NCBI GenBank assembly: GCA_003427395.1
Contig: BFEA01000010.1
Span: 7,081,450-7,124,810, forward strand
Length of the DNA: 43,361 nt
Reading direction: 5' to 3'
DNA from: Chara braunii
Taxonomy: Eukaryota; Streptophyta; Charophyceae; Charales; Characeae
How positions within the stretch are numbered: position 1 is the stretch's first letter; the number at the start of each line of letters is the position of its first letter. Both the position numbers and the translations under genes were made by a program. Under the pieces are notes generated by a model. The model did not search any database and was not told the origin of the DNA. It saw only the letters and a list, made by a program, of their open reading frames with translations. This document shows positions 11,374-19,498 of this stretch, piece by piece.

Positions 11374-12347
11374 TTATAAGGTTTCTGCAACAGTTTGTCT
11401 TTTCTCAGTCCAAGATAAGTCAGCCCCTTGTCTCACCATTTCCCTCAGTGGTTCTGTAAGAGTAGCAAAATAAGGTATGAAAATCCTCCAGAACCCACAG
11501 ACACCTAAGAAGCTCCTGACATCTATCACCCGTTTAAGGGGCAGAGGCGAGTTTAAAATATTGTCTATTTTCTTGGGGTCAGGGCTCCTACCCTTGGAGA
11601 AACATCTGAAGCCCAGAATGGTGACCTCTGCTTGGAAGAGAAGCGACTTTGGTCTACTGACAGTCATATTATACTTCTGAAGTCTCTCTAGGACCAGCTT
11701 CACACCTTGAGCATGCTCCAGACTAACTTTCTGACGTCATCCCCAACCAAAGTCTCATCTTTTACCATGGGTCCATTAACAGGATTGTCATCAATATAGG
11801 GACTGGTTATCTCGGGTGAGATATCCTGCATGACTTTGATCATATCTCTTTGAACCACTGCCACACCATTAGTCCAGCCTTGAGGCACCACACACATTTG
11901 AATGAGACCCCTTGGCGTATGTATGACAGTCATTGGCCGGTTAGTGAGATCAATGAGAAACTGATCATAACCAAAATATAAATCAATTAAAAAATAAATG
12001 CAACGACCAGCAAAGGATGCAGAAAGGAGATCAATATTAGGGATGCTACCTGCATCACGTACCGTTACCGAGTTGAGTTTCTGGAAGTTCTGTATCCATC
12101 TCAGTCCACCCCCTAGTTTCCAAAAGCAAAACCAGTGGTTAGCGGACAATCCATCAGCAGGCTCAGCAACATTAGATGCAATATTTTTGTCAAGATACTT
12201 TACCACCTTGGCTTCTTCTTTCAGGGCATACTTAGTTGGTCTATCATTCCAAGGGATGTGATCAACTGTCCATATTTTTGACATCTTAATCATGTCCACA
12301 TCCAACCGCCCTCTTTCTTCATCATTGAAAGAAAATGCACCAGAGAA
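11374..12347 (-). pseudogene. pol: Pol: reverse transcriptase
   Basis: RNA-directed DNA polymerase of Ty3/gypsy type. Motifs in order: LRWIQNFQKLNSVTV (fingers), FLIDLYFGYDQF (first catalytic Asp), TPRGLIQMCVVPQGW, and SPYIDDNPV (the YIDD catalytic pair, near 11800). A frameshift near 11725 moves the frame. The thumb continues at 11703-11374 with VLERLQKYNMTVSRPK, ILGF, and RSFLGVCGFWRIFIP. The catalytic aspartates are present, but the stop at 12348 upstream, the frameshift, and a stop at 11374 make this copy inactive. Confidence 0.9.
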
Positions 12348-12867
12348 TTATTGACACACCTGAAAGATATATTCCTTCTCTTTAGGTAAAATAAATTGAT
12401 CAGAGTCTATCTTCATCGTGTCAAACCTTTCCCGTGTGACTCTATTCCCAAATTTTGTTGATTCCCTTGATGCTTTGATAATTCTCCTTTCCTTTTTCAG
12501 TGCTTCGTCATAATCCTTTTCTATTAGGACTGTCACTGGGTTCTTCTTCACCCTTTGGGCTTATATTTTCTCTTTGACCCAGTGACTATTTTCCTAAAAA
12601 ATGATGAGTTGCTGCAAATTTTAATTTCATTTTCTCACCTTTGGCAGTCTCAACAGCTTTCTTAAAGACTTCAATCTGTTCATCATCGTCTTTGAAACTG
12701 TCAAGGATTTTTACCATCTTTGAAATCTGATTAATATCAACTGAGACATCCTCCTTAAGTTCCTGTTTATCTTTTCCCTTGATCTTTCTTGCTCTCTCAG
12801 CGGACTTTTCCCTCCTAATTGAGTTGGCTGATATCTTGTGTTTGTAATAGTAAGTCGGGCAGACCAC
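12348..12867 (-). pseudogene. pol: Pol: protease-RT linker (broken)
   Basis: Two open stretches (12867-12586 and 12551-12348) in different frames, rich in Lys and Glu (KIKGKDKQELKEDVSVD; EKDYDEALKKERRIIK). The first also holds NQISKMVKILDSFKDDDEQ. The second ends in an in-frame TAA at 12348-12350, directly before the RT N-terminus. It is the expected spacer between protease and RT and has no domain of its own that I recognise. Confidence 0.6.
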
Positions 12868-12889
12868 GAAAGTCTGCTCTTGTGCATTT

Positions 12890-13535
12890 TTTGGGTCTTA
12901 CAGACTGATCTAGGACGACCCTTCATAACTGAAGAACTGAACAGTCTCCATCCTATGTAAGAATGGAGTGCCCAGAATATAGTCATGATCCAAATCGGGA
13001 GCACGAACCCTAGTAACTCGACTGCCATCATCCCGACTTTAATAGGCAGATGGTCAATAAATCCTGCCGCAGAAAGTTCTCCAACAAGATTACTTAGTGT
13101 TTGCATTGCAGGTTTATCAATAGCCAGTCCACAGGCTTTCATTGCCTTCTGGAAAATAAGTATCATCTCTGCCCCAGAATCCACTAAGGCTCGAATTTTT
13201 ACTTGATTAACATAGATTATTAAATAGCCACAACCCATGGTGGCGAATCTCATCTTACATCCAGGTAAGGTCCTATTAACCTGGCTAGGAAAGACTGATC
13301 TCAAATAATTAACCTTCATTTTTTTCTTCTCAACTAATTTTTTCAATTCCTCTCTCAGCTTCGGCGCTAAGGTCATTACCTCCTTGAAGGACAATGTCAC
13401 ATCAGTTTCTTCCAACATCTTAGTAATTACATCAGTAATTATCGTTCTATCTTCCAACTCACTCTTGAGTAAATACTTTTTTTTTTTTCCCTTGTTCACC
13501 TTTCTTGGGCAAAGATTCTGACTCTTGATTATCAA
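12890..13535 (-). pseudogene. pol: Pol: gag-pol linker and aspartic protease (frameshifted)
   Basis: The frame overlapping the end of gag reads a linker (KSELEDRTIITDVITKML; LAPKLREEL) typical of the region before protease in Ty3 elements. It then has the aspartic protease active site ALVDSGAEM (D-S-G) near 13190, and SNLVGELSAAGF. Near 13010 the frame shifts: the expected continuation DHDYILGTPFLHRMETV is read in another frame (about 13005-12920). The protease would cleave the polyprotein in the particle. It is broken by that frameshift and by a stop near 12905. Confidence 0.8.
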
Positions 13536-15036
13536 GAATTTTAATCAGAGTCTCACCGGCTTTTCTTATTTTATTTTCCTCTATCATTTGAGACGTTAAA
13601 TGTGCATGAACATTCATTAGTTCTCCAATCACTGTATCTGGTTCCATGATGAGTTCTGGAGGTAAATCACCTTCAAATGACATCATGTTAGCTGAACAGG
13701 TAGACTTGTTAGAAAAAAACACCACCAACTCAGATGAAATCTGAGGAGCAGGACCTTCTCCTAACGAAAGTCCACTTGGAGCGATTTCATCCTCCACGTC
13801 CTCAACTAAGGAGAGAGACCGTAGAGGCAACTCAATCAAGGCAAATGAATCATCAGGTTCTTGTACAAGTCCCTCAGGCAATTCACCCATGAAAGTGTGA
13901 ACATTCACATTAGCCTTTTTTTTCTTCTTTGTCTTCATTTTTTCATCATGCTTAAGGGCAAGAAGTCGCATACCTCCAGGATGTCTGGGATCTAGCTTGT
14001 TCCATGAACTGTCACAAACATAACCCATTGCATCTTTCTTTGTTACCCCACTCTTCACATCCTCTTCCAGTGGCTTACAGTAAGTGGTAGTGTGACCTCC
14101 TTCACCACAATAATAGCAGACAAAACTCTTCCTTGGTCGCTCATCATACTTCCTGCTTTCTCTGTTCTTTTTTCCACCTTTCCCTCCATTCTTTCTGGAT
14201 CTGGAATAATCTTCTCTTTTACTATAGTTATCATCATCATCATCATCATCATCACTTTCTACCATCTTCTTCCCTTTCTCATCCACAGCATGATTGGCAG
14301 GCATATAGTTAGTTATAACCCTCTGAATAATATTTTCTGCATTTAGATTGTTTCCTCTCCATAGACCATTCTCTGTCTCCCAATGTTTGGTCAACGTACT
14401 GATCCGATCCAGTGACCACTTCTTGTGGGAAACTATAGGCAATGTTCTGACAATTGCAACCATTTCATCCCATCTGAGTGGATAATGTTGAGCCTGGTTA
14501 AGAACTGTCTGTCTATCAGTGTCAGTAAAATTAGTCAGAAATATATGACATCTCTGGGCTTCATCCAGATATTGTATTTTTCTTGCTGTTCTGATAAAAG
14601 TCTGGAGGAAAACATTGAAAGTGTCATACTTAGCTCTTCTGATGTTGAAGAAATCCTTGGTAGTAGTTGGAACAGAGTCCTTCTCAATTTTTTTTCTCAT
14701 TTTTTCTTTGACCTCTTCCCATGTAGTGGCCCCTTCCATCAATTCTTGAACAGCCAACCTCGAGTCAGTGTCGCAATAAGATAGAAGGTGCTTAAGTCGT
14801 TGCTTGTCTGTCCAGCCATAACTGAGCCCGAATAATTCATATTCATCCAAGAAATCATTCACTTGTGACCCTCTAAAACATGAAATTCTCTCATCTGACC
14901 TCTTTGCTCTTGCAATATCTGGTCCTCCTTTGATTGTGTCGACTCTCTCGACTAGTTCCCGTACAACACCTACCAGTGCCTCCTCATTAGTCCCTGCAGA
15001 AGAACTTGGTCTCCCTCGCCCTGCCATCTTGACCAT
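13459..15036 (-). CDS. gag: Gag polyprotein, 525 aa, intact
   Basis: Structural protein that packages retrotransposon RNA into cytoplasmic particles. ATG at 15036, or the second ATG at 15027. A capsid-like region at about residues 45-230 contains ISCFRGSQVNDFLDEYE and KHLLSYC, the usual Ty3-type gag retrotransposon fold region. An Asp run follows (about residue 270), then a basic stretch, and a CCHC zinc knuckle CYYCGEGGHTTTYC at about residue 315 (C-x2-C-x4-H-x4-C). The C-terminal third is Glu-rich and unusually long. No stop or frameshift is seen, unlike pol. The frame ends in a 13-base A run (13477-13489) where the pol frame overlaps. Confidence 0.88.
   Translation of the reverse strand: MVKMAGRGRPSSSAGTNEEALVGVVRELVERVDTIKGGPDIARAKRSDERISCFRGSQVNDFLDEYELFGLSYGWTDKQRLKHLLSYCDTDSRLAVQELMEGATTWEEVKEKMRKKIEKDSVPTTTKDFFNIRRAKYDTFNVFLQTFIRTARKIQYLDEAQRCHIFLTNFTDTDRQTVLNQAQHYPLRWDEMVAIVRTLPIVSHKKWSLDRISTLTKHWETENGLWRGNNLNAENIIQRVITNYMPANHAVDEKGKKMVESDDDDDDDDNYSKREDYSRSRKNGGKGGKKNRESRKYDERPRKSFVCYYCGEGGHTTTYCKPLEEDVKSGVTKKDAMGYVCDSSWNKLDPRHPGGMRLLALKHDEKMKTKKKKKANVNVHTFMGELPEGLVQEPDDSFALIELPLRSLSLVEDVEDEIAPSGLSLGEGPAPQISSELVVFFSNKSTCSANMMSFEGDLPPELIMEPDTVIGELMNVHAHLTSQMIEENKIRKAGETLIKILDNQESESLPKKGEQGKKKKVFTQE
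13477..13489 (-). promoter_or_regulatory. A13 run at gag/pol overlap, possible frameshift site
   Basis: On the coding (minus) strand 13 adenines are followed by GTATTTAC. Gag ends six codons later, while the overlapping frame continues for about 200 codons into protease. Ribosomal or polymerase slippage on this run would fuse gag to pol. A homopolymer length error in one copy or in the assembly would look the same. Confidence 0.35.
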
Positions 15037-15096
15037 AGACTTTCCCTGATACTTTCTTCTCTCTCTATCACTTATGTCCTCCTTTTTTCTTATTTT

Positions 15097-15336
15097 TCAG
15101 TCTCTTACCCTTCTTGTCAGAGATACAGGTTCGTTTCTCTCTTCCCTTGTTTGCTCTACTCCTTGAGAGTTTTGTACATAGAGGGTGTATGCAATAATAG
15201 TCTTAGTAGTAATCAAAGGCAATGCAATCCTTCTCAGTCTTCCAATATAATCCTGAATCCATTTTTTTTCATCATCCCCGCTTAGTCTTCTGTTATATCC
15301 TTTTACAGTACCCCGGATCTCATAATCAAATTGCAT
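15097..15336 (-). CDS. Accessory array member 6, 79 aa
   Basis: ATG at 15336 lies 3 nt after the member 5 stop. The protein contains RRLSGDDEKKWIQDYIGRL, a second-block-like motif, then a hydrophobic stretch (ALPLITTKTIIAYTLY) and the tail NEPVSLTRRVRD. It is the last ORF before gag, whose ATG is 60 nt downstream. Tail similarity with member 5 supports one being a duplicate of the other. Function unknown. Confidence 0.4.
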   Translation of the reverse strand: MQFDYEIRGTVKGYNRRLSGDDEKKWIQDYIGRLRRIALPLITTKTIIAYTLYVQNSQGVEQTREERNEPVSLTRRVRD

Positions 15337-15339
15337 TGC

Positions 15340-15630
15340 TTACAACCCGTTGCTGATCTTTCTGGCAAAAGAGACTCGTTCTCTAGAGGAATTGTATGAT
15401 ATTCTCTCAACAGTTCTCACTTTCACTACCTTTAATAAATAGCAAATCTCAGTATGGTCAGTGACAGCTCTCAAGGCAGAATTTCTCATCTGATCAAGGA
15501 AAGGTTGCAGAAACTCAAGCTCGTCCCAGGTAGAGAAATTTTTGTCAGAGATCCGAGGAGTCTCTTCCACTTTGACTACCCTTCCTTCCAGTACAACCTC
15601 AACCATTAACTGTTCAACCAAACTGAGCAT
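15340..15630 (-). CDS. Accessory array member 5, 96 aa
   Basis: ATG at 15630 follows the member 4 stop by 2 nt. The protein has ETPRISDKNFSTWDELEFL, like the second block of the family (a P-rich stretch, then an acidic residue, a few positions, W and a hydrophobic helix). It ends VERISYNSSRERVSFARKIS, and member 6 has a similar ending (VEQTREERNEPVSLTRR). Relationship to members 1-4 is weaker and is inference. It lacks the first block, so it may be a shortened copy. Confidence 0.4.
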   Translation of the reverse strand: MLSLVEQLMVEVVLEGRVVKVEETPRISDKNFSTWDELEFLQPFLDQMRNSALRAVTDHTEICYLLKVVKVRTVERISYNSSRERVSFARKISNGL

Positions 15631-15632
15631 TA

Positions 15633-16205
15633 TTAACCATCATAGGCAACATCTGAAAGATAAATCTCAGGTTGGACATAATTAGAAATTTCGAACTTAT
15701 GTTCAAAAGTACTCAAAAGTAGGGATTTTATCAACACATTAGAATCCCTCTCTATTGCCCTACCAACCTCATCAATAGCCTCTAGCAGAGGCATCCAATC
15801 TCTTTTGTCTTCAAATCCATCAGTAATTAAAAACTCAGGGAGCCTCTCAAATTCTCTTACTCCCACTCCCCACATAACTTTCCTTCTTAACTTCTCTAAC
15901 CACTCTTTTGTCCGCTCAAGACTGACATACGCTCCTTTTAAATACTCCAAGTAGTCAACTTTCTCCTCTAGACAGGCAGAGGAGTAAACCCTCACATCCA
16001 AACTGTTAGAGTTCGGGAATTTAACTACAGGAATATGAAATATTATATGTCCTCTTCCACAAGTCTCATGCCTCAGGATTACAAAGGGACTATCATACCC
16101 TGTCACGTTATAAAGTTTGTCCCTCACAGTAGTTATCCTGACTACCGAGAGTATCCTTTTTGAGCTCTCTTCACTTTCCATACAAAATTTATCATGACAA
16201 ACCAA
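15633..16205 (-). CDS. Accessory array member 4, 190 aa, open
   Basis: This is the longest uninterrupted member. ATG is at 16205; the second Met, eight codons in, may be the true start because the first lies in overlap with member 3. A block ending NSLDVRVYSS matches the D-(I/V/L)-R-x-Y motif of the other members. REFERLPEFLITD and KRDWMPLLEAI match FERLPTPPLPD and DNWFVMINFV. A Lys/Glu-rich helical stretch (YVSLERTKEWLEKL) lies between. The C-terminus (FEISNYVQPEIYLSD) has no counterpart that I see in the shorter members. The stop is followed after 2 nt by the ATG of member 5. Function unknown. Confidence 0.5.
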   Translation of the reverse strand: MVCHDKFCMESEESSKRILSVVRITTVRDKLYNVTGYDSPFVILRHETCGRGHIIFHIPVVKFPNSNSLDVRVYSSACLEEKVDYLEYLKGAYVSLERTKEWLEKLRRKVMWGVGVREFERLPEFLITDGFEDKRDWMPLLEAIDEVGRAIERDSNVLIKSLLLSTFEHKFEISNYVQPEIYLSDVAYDG

Positions 16206-16645
16206 TTGTCTCTCGATGGATTAATATCAGGTAAGGGAGGAGTTGGGAGTCTCTCAAAGACAGTAAATCGAGTAGATCCATTGAAGCATTTGTTTTCCCT
16301 CTCAAGTCTCTCTTTATCTTTCAGTACAGCTTCTTCAGCAAATCCTCAGTATCTCCCATACACTGCATCAATACTTCTTTCTTCTGGGACATAAACTCTC
16401 ACATCGTATGTGTCCAAGTCTGTGAAATAAAATGTCAGTACATAGAATCGTTCCTGCTTCCATCCACTCTCGACCATCTCATATCTGACAGCCTCGTATG
16501 GGAACACCTCTCTCTTACTTAAAGTGTTTAAAGATCTTAGAAGACACTCAACCTTCTCTTGACTTGACTCTGAACCTCTGCCGAATTTCGACCTTCTTTG
16601 CCCGATTTCCTCTGCTGAAGTCTCTTTAGTCCTCATGACCACCAA
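16173..16645 (-). pseudogene. Accessory array member 3, broken
   Basis: Frame one (16645-16346, best ATG at 16636) has a basic N-terminus. It then has SLNTLSKREVFPYE and YDVRVYVPEE, matching the first block of the LTR ORF and of member 2. A stop at 16346 interrupts it. The second block follows in a different frame at about 16330-16175: FERLPTPPLPD, then SRDNWFVMINFV, equivalent to PIPPIP/DETNW of member 2. Its end overlaps the start of member 4. The recurrence of both blocks in the same order supports tandem duplication of one gene. Confidence 0.55.
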
Positions 16646-16655
16646 TTAATTTCTC

Positions 16656-17040
16656 TCACTTCAGTACCATGCTAATAATTAACAACCAGTTAGTCTCATC
16701 ATAATAGCTGTCAGGTATAGGAGGGATCGGAACAGTCTCATACGTTACAGACATTACACCCCATTTCATTCTCTTATTCTGCTTGCTTAAGGTCTGTTTT
16801 CTCATCATAAAGAGATTGAATCGCAATTCTCCATAGTCAGTTAAAGGTCTCACCTTCATCCCCGCCTCTCTTCTTGACATAAGGACGAATATCATAAATA
16901 TTTTCCTCCAAGAAGCGAGTCAGTGCTACGTTGATGGCCGAATTACTAGAACAGTAGACCCAACAATGCTCATATTGATAGGGGAATATTCCTTTAGTAG
17001 TCACTTTCGAGAGTTCTTTCAATGCATCAGTAATTAACAT
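16656..17040 (-). pseudogene. Accessory array member 2, frameshifted homolog of the LTR ORF
   Basis: This is the first ORF after the PBS. Frame one (17040-16837) carries FPYQY and then YDIRPYVKK, matching FHYQY and HDLRPYLRK of the LTR ORF at the same spacing. Similarity then continues in another frame (16895-16656) with VPIPPIP, DETNW and LLIISMVLK, matching YPRPPVPF, DDSHW and LINLAKRY. The two halves are therefore one gene broken by a frameshift near 16860-16890. It stops soon after the second block, where the LTR ORF continues for about 90 more residues. Function unknown; the family assignment is my alignment by eye. Confidence 0.6.
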
Positions 17041-17362
17041 TCTTGATGAAGCCTCTTAGTTCTTGAACCTTTTCTTCTCTTTCTTAATGTTTCAATGACG
17101 TCATCGATACATGAGGCATACCTGAGATCAAGTCCGGCTCTCTCCAAAATTAACATCAGTCTCCTTCTCCAGTCCAGTGTGGTACCTCACACAAGGAAAG
17201 ATAAGCCTCAGTTAACATCAGGCTTTCCAAAGGAATAATGACTCAGAAAAGATTGCAAGATCAGTCTAGAAAATTTAGGAATTGTCAACAGTTCTCAAGG
17301 CCTAATCAAAACTTAAAGCAATTGCTGACCTAAACTCGTTCCAGACACGAAAATCTTTCATG

Positions 17363-17380
17363 TCCCCAACAACGACGCCA
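17363..17380 (-). other. Primer-binding site, tRNA-Asp type
   Basis: On the minus strand the 18 bases read TGGCGTCGTTGTTGGGGA and lie 4 nt downstream of the 5' LTR end. From memory of plant elements, the PBS complementary to the 3' end of tRNA-Asp is TGGCGCCGTTGCCGGGGA. The match is 15 of 18, and all three differences are C to T, as expected from cytosine deamination. The site fixes both the element's orientation and the LTR boundary. Confidence 0.75.
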
Positions 17381-17830
17381 TTTTTGTCGCACTTTTTTTA
17401 GTCGAGCCACTTTGGGTGACCGAAAAGTCAAGAGGTTGTCACGCAGGATTTTGAAGTTGATTGCAAAAAAAATAAAATTAAATTAAATAATGCAAATCCC
17501 TTCTTGTTGTGTGCGTCTTGCTTCGAGCGAGACCCTTCAATTGCGATCTTCGCCGGTCCCCGGTCTTCGAAATCTTTTATTTTGATTCGGAACAGCAAAG
17601 AATCATGCACATAATAATAGAGTGTTATGCATGCATCAATTGTGTCAATCTGATTTTGAAAACTGTGACAGAATCATTAAAGAATGCAATCATCAAACAT
17701 GGCAATGCAAGGAAGCAACTGACTGACTCAAGCAAAGACAAAGTCAGATGAGGGAAGAATGAGAACTCATAATAGTCTCAAAGAGTACATATGGAAGAGA
17801 GCATGGCCGGCACCAGTCCGGAGTCCTCAC

Positions 17831-18514
17831 TCATCCCTCTGAATCTCTCACTCGCTTTCTCACTTTGTTGTACGTTTCTTGTGCCTCGAGCCATGTCCCC
17901 GTACTTTCTGAGTCTGTGACCTCTGAATGTAGACACCTGAAGCCTGCTAGTTCCGAGCACTTCCATCCAAGTCCCATGATACGGAAGTCAACCGTGGCAT
18001 AAAACTCCTCTAATAGTGTAGGAAGGTATGGCTGGGAGAAGATACCCCGTCTGAGATGTGGGAACTCGGAAGGTTCGGTCACTGCCTCGTAATCGATCTT
18101 TGCAGGAGAGATGTACCTCTTGGCCAAATTAATCAGGTCACNCCAGTGAGAGTCGTCTGTCAGAGTAAAAGGTACTGGAGGTCTGGGATAGTCGGAGTAG
18201 AGCTTTGGTCTGAAGCTGCGGATCAGCTTAGCACCGCTCTCATCGAGCTCCTTCTCTCTCTCCTCAAGGTACCCTGCGGCCACGGTCCAGACTGAGTCAA
18301 AATGCTCATGAGTCTCCTTGCCTTTCCTCAAGTAAGGTCTCAGGTCATGAACAGTTCCTTCTGCAAAGACAGTGAGGACAACGAAGATTGACAGATCCTC
18401 NCATTTGAAACCCACGACACTAACATACTGGTAATGAAAGGCCTCCTTGAGCGCAATCTGATTGAGGGTTGTCAGAACCGACTTGCTGACGGAGTGAGAC
18501 TGAATTGTACTCAT
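17831..18514 (-). CDS. LTR-borne accessory ORF, 227 aa (5' LTR copy)
   Basis: A 227-codon ORF inside the 5' LTR, in the element's orientation, with ATG at 18514. The product is predicted soluble, with no signal peptide or membrane segment seen. Residues about 16-65 contain FHYQY and, about 30 residues later, HDLRPYLRK. Residues about 105-130 contain YPRPPVPF followed by DDSHW and LINLAKRY. The same two blocks recur in the same order in the ORFs between PBS and gag (FPYQY and YDIRPYVKK; PIPPIP and DETNW), so this is a member of that family. Its function is unknown and I recognise no database domain. Two codons are ambiguous because of N bases at 18142 and 18401. The copy at 162-845 is nearly identical. 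Confidence 0.6.
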   Translation of the reverse strand: MSTIQSHSVSKSVLTTLNQIALKEAFHYQYVSVVGFKXEDLSIFVVLTVFAEGTVHDLRPYLRKGKETHEHFDSVWTVAAGYLEEREKELDESGAKLIRSFRPKLYSDYPRPPVPFTLTDDSHWXDLINLAKRYISPAKIDYEAVTEPSEFPHLRRGIFSQPYLPTLLEEFYATVDFRIMGLGWKCSELAGFRCLHSEVTDSESTGTWLEAQETYNKVRKRVRDSEG

Positions 18515-19213
18515 GTGGTGAGTTGAATGCTAGAATCGACCTCTATGTCCTTTTGTAATGTCTGATTATCAGATTAATACTGATCTCTGATGCAATCAAG
18601 AAAGAATGAATATTGACTGAGTGTTGATTTTATGTTAGTTGGACACTTACGGGATAGTGAATCACTAGTCTCTTAGCACTCAGACGATCGGAAAAGATTG
18701 CAGACCTCGAGGTGGCACTAGAGAACTTGAGTTGCCAGTTGATTTCTGACTGAAGGTTTCAAGTAATTCGAACGATTAAATGTNGATTGAATNTTGGCTG
18801 AGNGACGATCAGTCTTTGCAGAAATTCCTGGGTAGTTCGAACAACCAGACTGCACTCGTGCACAGGCGTGAGTATGGGGGGCATGTCTCTGTGTCCATCG
18901 TTGGGCAACATGGTCTGAATTGATACTTTTCTCNNGCACGAGTGGTAGATGGATACAAAAATGAATAAATAACATCTGACCCTGAATTGAGAATTTTTTG
19001 ATCGCCCCTTTCCTGTGACTCCGTGTTATTGAGTAGATAGGTCACTAAGTGTCACTCATCTTGCGTGCCACTGAATGCAGTTTATCCATTCAAGGGGGCG
19101 GGGATTGTTGAACGTTGCTCACCTGATGGCACAACATAGTACCGTTCACTTAGTAGCGTGACACTGAGTGAGGGAACACAAGCAACTGAGCGTTACTTCA
19201 AGTTTTTAACCAG

Positions 19214-19498
19214 TTATGGTTGCCGAGAGAGAGGGTCGAGCACTCCTAAGCCCTCTAGGGACCCCCTCCTGGCCTGTTCAATCACCTCTAGATATGAGTA
19301 GGTTCCGAGAAGTTTTCCATCAGGTCCATAGGATCGTATAGTATATTTAATGCTTCTCTGGGTTTTTACCAATTTTAATGCAAGTCTCTCATTAACCTTA
19401 TGTGACACTNGAGATCTTTGGGTGTTTCTTCCTTCCAAGCCCCTCGATTTATATTGATAGAGTGCAAGGGATATCAAAAAACCTTTTTCGCCACCCAT
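19214..19498 (-). CDS. Small LTR ORF, 94 aa (5' LTR copy), unknown
   Basis: A 94-codon minus-strand ORF in the LTR. It is basic in its N-terminal half (ALYQYKSRGLEGRNTQRS) and ends GVLDPLSRQP. A central block has SIKYTIRSYGPDGKLLGTYS, which could form beta strands. No known family is recognised. It is conserved in both LTRs, and the one clear base difference between them (at 19310, versus 1641) is silent in a Leu codon. Another codon is ambiguous because of the N at 19410. With LTRs this similar, conservation is weak evidence for coding. Confidence 0.3.
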   Translation of the reverse strand: MGGEKGFLISLALYQYKSRGLEGRNTQRSXVSHKVNERLALKLVKTQRSIKYTIRSYGPDGKLLGTYSYLEVIEQARRGSLEGLGVLDPLSRQP

